The notes: a model not told the origin generated them from the letters alone. A stretch of DNA of 64,000 nt from Dama dama (GCF_033118175.1 NC_083691.1:62648001-62712000), one strand, 5' to 3'. Counted from the first letter of the stretch, positions 22,580 through 34,389 are shown. Made by a program: numbers and translations.

Positions 22580-22740
22580 AAAATCAGGCAGGTTTGGCTG
22601 TGAGCCATTATTTGCTGGACTCTGTTTTAAACTCTTTGAGTTTCAGTTTCCTTGTTGGTAAAATGGACTTAGAAAAAACCACCTGGCAGGGTGAATGTGA
22701 AAATTAACCCAAATAACGCATGTAGAAGTCTGTCAGAGGA
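22580..22740 (+). mobile_element. MIR SINE fragment
   Basis: Weak sense MIR: 'gtttcagtttccttgttggt', 'aaaatggacttagaaaa', 'cagggtgaatgtgaaaatta' and 'agaagtctgtcagagg'. The core 'cagtttcc...taaaatgg' supports the call; the rest is diverged. Confidence 0.55.
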
Positions 22741-23355
22741 GTTTAATATTGTGAATTCCCCACTTCCTTTTCATTTTTCCTAAAATTCAGGTGTAGAAAA
22801 ATTCTAATTAATTGACCATTTTAATTAGACAAGTTCCAGTTATTTCAGTTCCTACACAGGCACACACAGACTGTCTCTCCCTCCCTCTGTCTCTTTCTCA
22901 CATTCTCTCAAAGCCAGCGTATCCCTCCAAGCAGTGGTTTTGAGGTGCATCTGATCAAAGAGAGGAACGGAGATATGGAAATTTTGTTGAATTTTTGACT
23001 TGCATTGTTTCTGATTTCTGTATCTTTTCAGTCTCCTTCAGAACTAGGGGGACTTTCAACACTATCACATGACAATCAAGCTAATAAAAATGTAGTAGGG
23101 GCTCCATGAAGGTAAATGTTTACATATATTCAAGCAACTGTCAGAGGATTGAAGCAGGATGAGGAAGCTGGTGAAAATACAGAGACCGAAGGTGGAAGGG
23201 GAAAGGACAGGTTAGGAGGAGGGCAGAGAGAAGCTCTTATGAATGAAGCCTCCTCTGAGGTTGGGGGCACAGAGGCCAACTGGACACTTTACCCTGAGAC
23301 TGGGTGCGTGAACAGCTTATCGATTATTCCAAAGTTAGTAAACTCCACCAGCATG
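22741..23355. other. Unassigned interval
   Basis: A pyrimidine-rich patch ('tctctccctccctctgtctc') lies at about 22873-22895. An 88-codon plus frame (23116-23382) runs into the following SINE. It is E/G-rich, has no recognised domain and is not supported as a gene. Confidence 0.5.
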
Positions 23356-23480
23356 GGACTTTCCTGGCTGTCTAGTGTTTAAGACTTGCCTTCCAATTGC
23401 AAGGGATGCAGGTTTGATTCCTGGTCAGGGAGCTGAGATCCCACATGCCTCAGGGTCAAAAAATTAAAACATAAAACAAT
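23356..23480 (+). mobile_element. CHR-type tRNA SINE
   Basis: Sense copy: 'gggactttcctggctgtcta', 'ttaagacttgccttccaatt', 'gatgcaggtttgattcctgg' (B-box region), 'tcagggagctgagatcccac' and an A-rich tail. A small gap is present near the A-box. Confidence 0.8.
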
Positions 23481-24837
23481 AGTGTAACAAATTCAATAAT
23501 TTTTTTTTAATTTTAACAAATTAAAAACAAGTCAGTAGCAAAAACACACCAGCAGAGTTGGATCCCCTTTCACATTATGACCAGGCAAGCTCCTGTGGAA
23601 GGGACCCTGTTCATTGAGCTTTCCCAGATATTATACACTCTAAACTTTATCCTGTGGTTTCCTTGCACCCCTCACCCCCCTAGAGTGGCTCAGCTCCTTC
23701 CAATCTACCATGTGTGAATCCAGTCATGTTTCCTGAACGCTCTGCACTCTTGCATCCACGCTGAACCAACCAGAAACCATCTTGGGTGGAATACTCTAGT
23801 TGTGTGACAAACTTGTACCACACATTTGAGCCACCACCTTTATTCTTTTCTTTTTGGAGGGGAGATTTAACTTTGCTTCTTTTCAAAGTCATAAAGAAAT
23901 TAAACCAAAGTCCTTCCTTCCTTTCCTTTTCAAATACCCTGAACAGTTCTAGAGAAATTTTCTGGAGAAAATAGAGCTTAATTTCTTGGAGGTGTTTTGT
24001 TGACAAGAAAATGGAAAGCATGTGTCCTAGCCTCGCTTATTGTACTTCCAAGTAATGAAAGTATTTAAGAAGGTACAATTATGATCTTGGCAAGCACCTG
24101 GGGCTCTTGGAACTGTTTTTTCACACTGAATAAACACTGCAGATAATCTGTTTATGTTACACTGCTCTGAAAAGCTATCTACAACAAAAGGCCACAACCA
24201 TCCTTTAGTTTCCCTTTCTTGAAAGGAAAAAAAATACATATATCGCACCAATAATTTGCTGAAAATGATTTAATTGTCTCCATTTTCACTCTAGCCAGAC
24301 AAACAGATTTTAGTAAAGGAGTTTATGGGTTTATTTTTTTCCTGCCACTTCTAACTGAACTGTGTAATCCATTTTTTGCTAGTTACCTGAAATTATTCTG
24401 TGACCCAGGGTCCCTTTCCTGGCCTGAAAAATTAACTCTAACCCTCTTTTGAATAATGTACCCCCAATCCATTTCATCCTCTCAATCTGATCGGCATTGA
24501 TGAAATGATACCTTTAGTTTCATGCAAACCTGGTCCAGCGCCAGAAAAGAGCACACTCTTTATTTCTCTTTAGGCCGGATGATAAGAAGAAATGGTAAGG
24601 AGTCACTGAGTTGGAAACACCAGCCAGAAAAATGCATGTCTGCAGCTTGACCTTTAAATTGTACAGATGCTATGGAGAATTATTCCTCTACTGTAGTGGA
24701 ATGCATCAGAAAGCCTAAAAAGTTGACACAGGAAGAAAAAAATAAAAAGCATGTTCACATGTTTTGCAGCATTGTGAGATTCAGTGAGCAAGCTGCACAC
24801 ATTGAGGGGATTTCATTCTTACACAGAGATTAGATGG
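23481..24837. other. Unassigned interval
   Basis: No repeat or gene was recognised. Opposed frames at 23680-24021 (minus, 113 codons) and 23786-23974 (plus) overlap, and neither shows a domain. The minus frame has a K/E-rich middle and no recognisable motif. Confidence 0.5.
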
Positions 24838-25507
24838 TCAGTTCAGTTCAGTCGCTCAGTCATGTCTGACTCTTTGTGACCCCATGGACTGCAGCATGCC
24901 AGGCTTCCCTGTCCATGACACCCAGAGCTTGCTTGCTCAAACGGATGTCCATCAGGTTGGTGATGCCATCCAACCATCTCATCCTCTGTCGACCCCTTCT
25001 CCTCCTGCCTTCAATCTTTCCCAGCATCGGGGTCTTTTCCAAAGAGTCAGTTCTTTGCATCAGGTAGCAGAGTGTTAGAGCTTCAGCTTCAGCATCAGTC
25101 TTTCCAATGAATATTCAGGACTGATCTCCTTTAGGATGGACTGGTTGGATCTCCTTGCAGTCCAAGGGACTCCCAAGAGCCTTCTCCAACACCACAGTTC
25201 AAAATCATCAATTCTTGGGTGCTCAGCTCTCTTTATAGTCCACCTCTCATATCCATACATGACTACTGGGAAAACCATAGCTTTAACTAGACTGACCTTT
25301 GTCGGCAAAGTAATGTCTCTGCTTTTTAATATGCTGTCTAGGTTGGTCACAGCATCTCTTCCAAGAATAAAGCATCTTCTAATTTCATGGCTGCAGTCAC
25401 CATCTGCAGTGGTTCTGGAACCCAAGAAAATAAAGTCTGTCACAGTTTCCATTGTTTCCCCACCTATTTGTCATGAAGTGATGGGACTGGATGCCATGGT
25501 CAACAGT
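24838..25507 (-). mobile_element. BovB LINE 3' portion (RT C-terminal region)
   Basis: About 670 bp of BovB in antisense, from 'cagttcagttcagtcgctca' to 'gggactggatgccatggtca'. On the minus strand an open stretch at 25452-25075 encodes the region after the reverse transcriptase core, with 'VMYGYERWTIKRAE', 'FELWCWRRLLGVPWTARRSN' and 'QSILKEISPEYSLERLMLK'. The adjoining frame (25060-24860) carries 'GRQRMRWLDGITNLMD'. These are pieces of the RTE-clade ORF. A frame break between them and the lack of the catalytic core make it inactive. The 167-codon plus-strand frame at 25136-25639 is a shadow. Confidence 0.93.
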
Positions 25508-25938
25508 CCAGCAATTCAAAGCAATTATATCTCACTCCATAAACATATAAGTCGACTTCCTCCTGCCTCTGTGTTGTGGCAGTTGGGGGTGGTCTTATCC
25601 CTTTCTGAGTTAGAGTGGGTCCCTTTCTGTAATTCCTGATCCATATGCTACTGGGAGGTGAGAAAGGACAAGTTCAACGGGGCACATCTTCCAGTTCATG
25701 TGAATTTGATATCATCTCTAAGTTAATTCCACTGGGGGCTTAGAAATAGATTGTCTGCCCTGCTGTTTCTCCTCCTTGCTCACTTTTAGGGTATTCAAAG
25801 GAAGCACCAAGAATTTCCATGAAAGAAAGAAATTTTGTTTCCAAAGTCACCACAGGTTCATTCTCTTGGGCTGCCTTTATCCCAAATGCCTTGAGAAATA
25901 AGCTTTCTACCTTTCTCTCACTTAATATTGCATGCATG
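25508..25938. other. Unassigned interval
   Basis: No repeat or gene was recognised between the BovB fragment and the Bov-tA. Confidence 0.5.
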
Positions 25939-26152
25939 CATGCTAAGTCACTTTAGTCGTGTCTCTTTGTGACTCTACGGACTATAGCCCGCTGGGCTCC
26001 TCTGTCCATGGGATTCACCAGGCAAGAATACTGGAGTGGGTTGCCATGCCCTCCTCCAGGGAATCTTTCTGAGCCTGGGATTGAACCTGTGTCTCTTATG
26101 TCTCCTGCTTTGGCAGGCAGGTTTTTTTACTGTTAGCGTTACCTGGGAAGCC
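25939..26152 (-). mobile_element. Bov-tA SINE
   Basis: Antisense Bov-tA with the '(gcat)n' end characteristic of its 3' side, then 'ctaagtcactttagtcgtgt', 'ggcaagaatactggagtggg', 'ttgccatgccctcctccagg', 'gaatctttctgagcctggga' and 'gttacctgggaagcc'. Essentially complete. Confidence 0.92.
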
Positions 26153-26943
26153 TACCACATAGATATTGCTGGCCCGTAGATGAGAGACCATTAATACCTA
26201 ACACTCTGCCTCTATTGCCCTCAGGAAACATATGATGGGAATCATGGTGCCACAGGTTATGTTACTGGAGTCATCTATTAATAAAAGTGAAAGAAAGGGA
26301 GGAGAAAAAGATGGCAGAAGAGTAGGTGGACATGGAGTATCTCTCTCCACGGATATATCAAGAATACACCTTCAGACACAGAAGTGCATGCAGAACACCA
26401 ACTGAGAGTGGACAGGAGTACCTGACTAGCAGAAAAGAATATATAGACCCACAAAAACTCAGTAGAATGAAGCAACTAGGGGGAAAAACAGGAGTATTAG
26501 TAGGACTGGACCTGCCCTTGGTAGGTGGGAGAACTGATGCAGGGGTCCAATCCCCATATTGGGGCAATTATCTGAGTCAGAGGAGAAATATTTAAGGCTG
26601 AGAGTGAAACAGCTAATCTGTGGCAGCCTAAATGGAATGAGAATCAGACAGTCCTTGCCGCATCCGTACAAGCCCCAGACGGCGCAGTGGCTGGGAGCTG
26701 GAGTTTAGGGATTGTGGAGCAATCCCTGGGCGAGGGTTGCTGTTGACTGCAGAGAGACGAATCGAGGGCGTGTGAGGGAGGAGATTGTGGTGGGAAATGC
26801 CTGTGGAGGAAAGTCAAGCAGCCATGGAAGCAAGGCAATATTGCTGAGTCATGTGTAAGGGATGGAGCCATCACCACAGCCTCTCTCTTCCCACACACCA
26901 GCATCAGCAGCTGAACAATAGAGAGGCTGGCCCATCAAACGCC

Positions 26944-27104
26944 TGACGCACGCACTGAACTAGAGTAGGCCCCCACCCAGGGCGCTCCTTTAAGTGACTG
27001 ATGCACTGAACTACAGAGTAGGACCCCAGCCAGGGGGCCCCTCTATGTGCCTGATGTGCAGAACAGCAGAGAAGCACCCCAGGCACGGGAGCCCTCTATG
27101 TGCC
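26944..27104 (+). repeat. Tandem 53-56-bp units in L1 5' region
   Basis: Three successive diverged units at about 26944-26998, 26999-27051 and 27052-27104. Each starts 'tgac/tgatg.gca', passes through 'gaac..cagag', 'ccccag.cag' and 'ctctatgtgcc', and runs into the next. The last two are the most alike. The arrangement recalls promoter monomers of some rodent L1s, but function is not shown. Confidence 0.7.
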
Positions 27105-27337
27105 TGTATGGGTGGAGCTACGGAGAAAGACTGGCCAAAGAGGTCTTCTGATTGCCAGCTACAAGAGGCTCAAAAAAAGACTCCGATAGGGCCATAACTC
27201 CTGCGGTGGAGGCAGTCCGTGTCCCTGCACAGGTGATGCTTCCAGGATCCCCACAAGCCAAGCAGCTGCGCCACCTTCACACTCAACTCTCCCTGGGGCG
27301 GAGCTGCCACGGGCAAAAAAGTCCTGCGTCTATGTGC

Positions 27338-27455
27338 ACAGGGTCACTTTGGTGGTGCCCGACTCTTTGTGACCCCGTAGACTGTGGCCTGCCAGGCTTC
27401 TCTGTCAGGGAGGGGGCTTCTCCAGGCAAGAACACTGGAGCGTATTGGCCAATAC
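27338..27455 (-). repeat. Embedded Bov-tA/BovB-like block in L1 5' region
   Basis: The run 'gactctttgtgaccccgtag', 'actgtggcctgccaggcttc', then 'cttctccaggcaagaacact' and 'ggag' matches the antisense Bov-tA/BovB tail motif seen many times in this window. It lacks a SINE head and tail and blends into L1 sequence on both sides. From memory, related bovine L1 copies have the same block, so it is probably part of the L1 itself, not a fresh insertion. Confidence 0.7.
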
Positions 27456-28129
27456 TCATTGCCATACCCTTCTAGAGCTCTATATTTCCTGCTGCCCCAG
27501 CCGCCAACTCCCCTGAGTACCTGGTGCTGCCAGAGCCCCTGCGACCCAAGCAGCTGCACCACCTCCACACCTGGCCCTCACAGGGGCAGACCCAAGTCCT
27601 CCAGGGCAGCCTCAGGAGCAAACCCCAGTGGATGATTCACATGCAGAAGTGGAAATAAAATCACAATCGAAACTCAGGGGGCAGTGTGACTAAGAAAGAA
27701 GACCCAAAACCTTCCCACCAGCTGTGCAAGCTGCAGATTAAATCCACAAGATCAGCTAGGCAGACTGTGTCTATGGAATATATAAAGGTCACTGAGAGCT
27801 CCCACAAAACAAAACGCACTAGCTCTGATAGCTGTGGACATTGGAGGCCAGAACAGAAAGGAGTAGGACCAGATTAGAATCTGAGCTGCCCCCACAGCAG
27901 GTCCAGAGATCAGCAAAGTGTTAGAGGGCATCCTAGGGAGGTGAAGTGGACTGTGACTCCCAGCAAGGGAAAGGACTCTGACAGCAGTGACTCACAAAAA
28001 ACATTTATTATTCTTATGTTTTGACTAGTTCTGCAGATTCTTTTGAACTTTCCCCCACTCTGTTGTAGCTGTTGATTTCATTGGCACTATGAAATCTAAT
28101 TAAGCTTTTGAGTTTTTTCTTTTCTTTTT

Positions 28130-29130
28130 TTTCTCAGTCACATTTTTTACTGTTGTTATAAACCTCTGCCTCTATGTTGGGCTTTTGCAGTTCTGGGGAG
28201 CTTTTTTATAATTTTTTTCTCTTCTTTTAATTTTTTAAAACTATTATTATTTTTTTCTACATTTATTCCTCTGTTTGCCTTTCCTACTGTTCTTTTCCCC
28301 TTACAGTTAATATTTAATATACATAAATCTTTTTTATCTACCTCTATTAAATTTCACATATCTATTCTTTATTTCTTTTCTTTCATTCCTTTAGTCTCAA
28401 AATATTTGTTCGCTTTATTTTCATTGCTTTATTCCCCAATTGGCACCTTGCTTTAGTTTTGTTTTCCAGTTTGTGCTTTAGTCAGTTTTGTTCTGATAGA
28501 CATAGTTTTGGTTACCTTTGTTTGCTGGGTCTATCTATTGTACATTATTTTTGTTGGACTGTTTTGATTTTGCTTATGGGTGTATATGTATGTATGTGTG
28601 TATATTCAGTCATACTTTTTATTGTTGCTATAAACCTCTGCCTCTACATTGTGCCTTTGCAGTTCTGTGGAGTTTTCCTTTTTTCCTTTTCTCTTTCTTC
28701 TTTTTTTTTTTTCTCCTCTTTTTTATAATTTTACTTTAAAATTTTTTAAACCTATTATATTTTTCTACATTTATTGCTTTGTTTGCCTTTCCTACTGCTC
28801 TTTTCCCCTTGCAGTTAATCTTTAATGTATATGAATCCTCCTCACCTACCTCTATTTAATTTTGCATATCTATTCTTTCTTTCTTTTCTTTCTTTCCTTT
28901 CCTCTTAACATATTTGTTAGTTTTGTTTTCATTGCTTTATTTCCCCCTTGGGACCTTGCTTTAGCTTGTTTTCCAGTTTGTGCTTTAGCTACTTTTGTTC
29001 TTAACTGGTAAATATAATTTTTTATTTCCTTTGTTCGTCAGGTCAGTCTATTGTCCTCTATTTTTGTTGGACTGTTTTGACTTTGCTCATGAGTGTATAT
29101 GTATATGTGTATATTTCAATACTTTAGTTA
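28130..29130 (+). repeat. Duplicated T-rich unit (about 490 bp) in L1 5' region
   Basis: The same order of phrases occurs twice: 'ataaacctctgcctct' (28158 and 28630), 'ttgcagttctg' followed by T-rich DNA, 'gtttgcctttcctactg' (about 28272 and 28781), 'ccagtttgtgctttag', and 'ttttgttggactgttttga' (about 28550 and 29063). Spacing between copies drifts from 470 to about 515 bp through indels. Leucine/phenylalanine-rich frames here (28459-28739) are translations of the T-rich tract. Confidence 0.85.
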
Positions 29131-29697
29131 TTATTTGCCTGATTTTGTAACTGCCATTTGCTTGGGGTTCGTCTTTGGTTTCTTGTTTTTGGATATTTGT
29201 TTTAATCTCACTTAATACCATAACAAACCACTTGTGGAATCTTTGTTCCTGACCAGAGATCAAGCCCGGAGCCTTTGGAGTGGGAATACAGACTCCAAGA
29301 CCCTAGACTACCAGAGAACTAACCCTAGGGGATATCAACAGTGAGAACTCACACAAAGGAAACCACTGAATATAAGACCCAGCATCACCCAACCACCAAT
29401 AGCACACTGTGCAGGACACCTCATCTAAACAAGAAACGAAACAAAAATACAAACCCAATCATTAGCAGACAGGATTACCACCTCACTCAGCCTTGCTCAC
29501 CAGAGGAAAAACAAACAGACAAACAAAAACTCAGCACAAATCTCACCCTATAGGAAGCTTACACAAACCACTGGACTGAACTTAGGAGGGCGGAAACCAA
29601 AAGGAAGAAAGAATTCAACCTTGAAGCCTGGGAAAAAGAGACTTCAAACACAATAAGTTAAAAAAAAATAATTAAAAGGGAAAGAAGTACTTCACAA

Positions 29698-30566
29698 ATG
29701 AAGGAAAAAACTAGAAACACAGAAGTCCAAATGAATGAAGAGGAAATAGGCAAACTGCAGGAAAAAGAATTCAGAATAATGATAGCAAAGATGATCAAAA
29801 ACCTTAAAAGCAAAATGGATAAAATGCAAGAATCAATTAACAAAGACCTAGAAGAATTAAAGAATAAACATACAGAGACAAACAATACAATTACTGAAAT
29901 TAAAAATACTCTAGAAGGAATCAATAGCAGAATATCTGAAGCAGAAGAATGAAGCAGTGAGCTGGAAGATAAAATGGTAGAAATAACTTCTGAAGAGCAG
30001 AATAAAGTAAAAAGCATGCAAAGAACTGAGGATAGTCTCAGAGACATCTGGGACAATATCAAACACACTAACATTTGAATTTTAGGGGTCCCAGAAGAAG
30101 AAGAGAAAAAGAAAGGATATGAGAAAATTGAAGAAAAGAGATTATAGTTGAAAATTTCCCCATCATGGGAAAGGAAATAGTCAATCAAGTCCAAGAGGCA
30201 CATAGAGTCCCATACAGGATAAACCCAAGGAGAAACATGCCAAAACACATACTAATCAAACTAACAAAGACTAAACACAAAGAAAAAATATTAAAAGCAA
30301 CAAGGGAGAGGCAACAGGTAACATACAAGAGAAACCCCATACGCCTAACAGCTGATCTTTCAGCAGAAACTCTGCAGGCCAGAAGGGAATGACAGTATAT
30401 ATTTAAAGTACTGAAAGGGAAAAATCTACAACCAAAATTACTGTACCCAGCAAGGATCTCATTCAAAATCGATGGAGAAATAAAAAGCTTTTCAGACAGG
30501 CGAAAGTTAAGAGACTTCAGGACCACCAACCCAGCTTTATAACAAATGTTAAAGGGACTTATATAG
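29698..30566 (+). pseudogene. L1 ORF1 relic (RNA-binding chaperone)
   Basis: In intact L1, ORF1p is a trimeric RNA-binding chaperone that coats the element's own RNA. Here the start at 29698 gives 84 codons including 'MNEEEIGKLQEKEFRIMIAK' and the coiled-coil-like 'EIKNTLEGINSRISEAEE', then a stop near 29950. The frame is lost until 30165, where 76 codons cover the C-terminal RNA-binding part ('INPRRNMPKHILIKLTK', 'TADLSAETLQARRE'), with a stop at 30390. In that same frame, relic codons continue to a terminal stop at 30564-30566. At least one frameshift and several stops make it non-functional. The 196-codon minus-strand frame (29658-30248) is a shadow. Confidence 0.92.
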
Positions 30567-30624
30567 TCAAGAAATACGAGAGAAGAAAAAAGATCTACAA
30601 AATCAACCCCAAACAATTAAGAAA

Positions 30625-33600
30625 ATGGCAATAGGAACATATACACCAATAATTACTTTAAATGTACGTGGATTAAATGCTGCAACCAAAAGACACAGAC
30701 TGGCTGAATGGATACAAAACAAGACTCATATATGTGCTGTCTACAGGAAACCCACTTCAGACTTAAAGATACATATAGACTGAAAGTGAGAGGATGGAAA
30801 AATATATTCCATGCAAATGGGGGGCAAAACAAAGCTGGAGTAGCATTTCTCATATCAGACAAAATAGACCTTAAAATAAAGATTATAAGAGATAAGGAAG
30901 GACACTACATAATGATTAAGGGATCAATCCAAGAGGAAGACACACCAATTATAAATATCTATGCACCCAACATAGGAGCGCCTCAATACATAAGACAAAC
31001 ACTAACAGACATAAAAGGAGAAATTGTCAGGAACACAATAATAGTAGGAGACTTTAACACCTCACTCACACCAATGGACAGATCATCAAAACAGAAAATT
31101 AATAAGGAAACACAAGTCTTAAATGATACATTAGATGAGATGGATCTCTTTGATATCTTCAGGACATTCCATCTAAATGCAGAAGAATACACCTTCTTCT
31201 CCAGTGCACATGAAACATTCTCCAGGAGAGACCACATCTTGGGTCTCAAATCAAACCTCAGTAAATTTAAGAAAATTAAAATCATGTCAAGCATAGTCTG
31301 CGACCACAACACTATGAGACTATATATCAATCACAAGAAAAACACTGTAAGAAACACAAACACACAGAGAGTAAGCATTATGTTTCTAAATAACCAACAG
31401 GTTCCTGAAGAAATCAAAAGGGAAATAAAAAAATTTCTAGAAACAAATGACAATGAAAACACAACAACTCAAAACCTATGGGATGCAGCAAAAGCAGTCC
31501 TAAGAGGGAAGTTTATAGCAATACAATTCTACCTCAAGAAACAAGAAAAACATCAAATAGACAACCTAACTTTATACCTAAAACAACTGGGAAAAGTAGA
31601 ACAAAAAAAAAAAAAAATCAGTAGAAGGAAATAAATCATAAAGATCTGAGAAGAAATAATTGAAAAAGAAATGAAAGGAACAATAGTAAAGATTAATAAA
31701 ACTAAAAGCTGGTTCTTTGAGAAGATAAACAAAATTGACAAACCTTTAGCTAGGCTCATCAAGAAAAAGGAGAGAAGAATCAAATCAACAAAATTAGAAG
31801 TGAAAAAGGAGAGGTTGCAACAGACAAAAGGATTATAAAAGAATATTATTAACAACTCTATGGCAATAAAATGGATAGCCTGGAAGAAATGGATAGGTTT
31901 TTAGAAAAGTTCAATTTTCTAAGACTGAAACAGGAAGAAATAGAAATTATTAACAGCCCAATTACAAACACTGAAATTGAAGCTGTGATCAAAAATCTCC
32001 CAAAAACAAAAGCCCAGAACCAGATGGCTTCACAGGAGAATTCTATCAAACATTTAGGGAAGAGTTCATGCCTATTATTCTAAAACTCTTTCAAAAAATT
32101 GCAAAGGAGGGAACACTTTCAAACTCATCCACAATCACCCTGATACCAAAACTAGACAAAGACAACACAGAAAAAGAAAACTACAGGCCAATATCACTGA
32201 TGAACACAGATGCAAAAATCCTCAACAAAGTTTTTATCAAACAGAATATGCACCATTATCAAGCTGGGTTTATTCCAGGAATGCAAGGATTCTTCAATAG
32301 ACACAAATCAATCAATGTGATACACCATATTAACAAACTGAAAGTTAAAGAAACATATCATCATCTCAATAGATGCAGAAAAAGCCTTTGACAAAATTAA
32401 GCACCCATTTATAATTAAAACTCTTCAAAAAATGGGCATAGAAGGAACCTACCTCAACATAGTAAAGGCCAGGTATGATAAGCCTACAGCAAACATTATT
32501 CTCAATGGTGAAAAACTGAAAGCATTCCCCCTAAGATCAGGAATAAGACAAGGGTGTCCACTTTCACCATTATTATTCAACATAGCTCTGGAAGTCCTAG
32601 CTATAGCAATCAGAGAAGAAAAAGAAATAAAAGGAATCCAGATCAGAAAAGAAGTAAAGCTCTCACTGTTTGCAGATGACATGATACTGTACATAGAAAA
32701 CCCTAAAGATAGTATCGGAAAATTACTACAGCTAATCAGTGAATTTAGCAAAGTTGCAGGATACAAGTGCAATACACAGAAATCACTTGCATTTCTATAT
32801 ATTAACAATGAAAAAACAGAAAGAGAAATTAAGGAATCAATCCCATTCACAACTGCCACAAATAGAATTAATTATCTAGGAATAAACTTACCTAAGGAGA
32901 CAAAAGAACTGTACACAGAAAATTATAAGACACTGATGAAAGAAATCAAAGATGACATAAACAGATGGAGAGATATTCCATGTACCTGGGTAGGAAGAAT
33001 CAAATTCGTGAAAATGACTATACTACCAAATGCAATCTACAGATTCAGTGCAATCCCTATCAAATTATGAATGGCATATTTCACAGAACTAGAACAAAAA
33101 GTTTCACAATTCATATGGAAACACAATAGACCTTGAATAGCCAAAGCCATCTGAAGAAAGAAGAATGGAGCTGGAGGAATCACCCTTCCTGACTTCAGAT
33201 TATACTACAAACCTACAGTCATCAAGACAATATGGTACTGGCACAAAACCAGAAATATAGACCAATGGAACAAGATAGAAATCCCAGAAATAAACCCATG
33301 CACCTATGGGTACCTTATTTTTGACAAAGGAGGCAAGAATATACAATGGGACAAAGAGAGTCTCTTCAATAAATGGTGCTAGGAAACAGGACAGCTACAT
33401 GTAAAAGAATGAAATTAGAACACTTCCTAACACCACACACAAAGATAAACTCAAAATGGACTAAAGACCTAAATGTAAGACCAGAAACTGTAAATCTCTG
33501 AGAGGAAAACATAGGCAGAACACTGGAGGACATAAATCAAAGCCAGATCCTCTATGACCCACCTCCTAGAGTAAGGGAAATAAAAACAAAAGTAAACAAG

Positions 33601-34389
33601 TAGGACCTGATTAAACTTAAAAGCTTTTGCACAGCAAAGGGAACTATAAGCAAGGTGAAAAGACAACCCTCAGAATGGGAGAAAATAATAGCAAATGAAA
33701 CAACTGACAAAGGATTAATTTCCAAAATACACAAGCAGCTCATACAACTCAATGCTAGAAAAACAAACAGCTCAACCAAAAAGTGGGAAAAGACCTAAAC
33801 AGACATTTCTCCAAAGAAGACATACAGATGGCTAATAAACACATGAGAAGATGCTCAACATCTCTCATTATTAGAGAAATGCAAATCAAAACCACAATAA
33901 GATATCACATCACATTGGTCAGAATGGCCATCATCAAAAAGTCTACCAAAAATAAATGTTGGAGAGAGTGTGGAGAAAAGGGAATGCTCTTGCGCTGTTG
34001 GTGGGAATGTCAATTGATACCAACACTATGTAAGATCGTATAGAGATTCCTTAAAAACTAGTAATAAAACCACCATATGACCCAGCAATCCCACTCCTAG
34101 GCTATACCCTGAGGAAACCAGGGCTGAAAAAGACACTTGTATCCCATTGTTCATTGCAGCATTGTTTACAATAGCTAGAAAATGGAAGCAAACTAGATGT
34201 CCATTGACAGATGAACGGATAAAGAAGTTGTGGTACATGTTCAGAATGGCATATTACTCAGCCACAAAAAGGAATGCATTTGAGTCCATTCTGATGAGGT
34301 GGATGCATCTAGAACCTAGTATACACAGTGAAGTGAGTCAGAAAGAGAAAGATAAATATCGTATTCTAACGCACATATACGGACTCTAG
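30625..34389 (+). pseudogene. L1 ORF2 relic (endonuclease and reverse transcriptase)
   Basis: Intact ORF2p nicks target DNA and reverse-transcribes L1 RNA at the nick. The relic starts at 30625 (MAIGTYTPIITLNVRGLN), shifts frame near 30708, then stays open to 31634. The endonuclease shows 'QETHF' (Glu, residue 14 of this frame), 'VGDFNT' (114-118), 'SRRDHILG' (Asp175, where 'SRIDH' is usual) and 'CDHN' (His200). An A-run at about 31602 ends the frame. The reverse transcriptase appears in two frames: 32068-32391 ('YRPISLMNTDAKILNK') and 32432-33070, with the catalytic 'FADD' at 32669-32680. The C-terminus (34147-34389) ends 'KDKYRILTHIYGL'. The span of about 1255 codons is near full length, but several frame changes make it dead. 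Confidence 0.95.

Larger units (their letters stand above)
26299..29697 (+). promoter_or_regulatory. L1 5' region (internal promoter)
   Basis: About 3.4 kb before ORF1. It begins with an 'aagatggc' core (26308-26315), the motif that in human L1 binds YY1 near the transcription start. A relatively CpG-bearing, GC-rich part follows (about 26650-27640), then a long T-rich part (28000-29200). It contains three 53-bp tandem units, an antisense SINE-like block and a duplicated T-rich unit, each listed separately. Frames of 60-107 codons in it are not genes. Confidence 0.75.

Noticed and set aside
25136..25639. A 167-codon plus-strand frame.
   Set aside because: It lies mostly over a BovB fragment whose real coding strand is minus, so it is a shadow.
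28459..28739. Hydrophobic 73-89-codon frames resembling transmembrane segments.
   Set aside because: They translate the T-rich duplicated tract of the L1 5' region. The apparent hydrophobicity comes from base composition.
29658..30248. A 196-codon minus-strand open frame, leucine- and serine-rich, looking like a membrane protein.
   Set aside because: It is the reverse complement of the A-rich L1 ORF1 relic. AAG/AAA-rich coding sequence reads as L/F/S-rich on the other strand.
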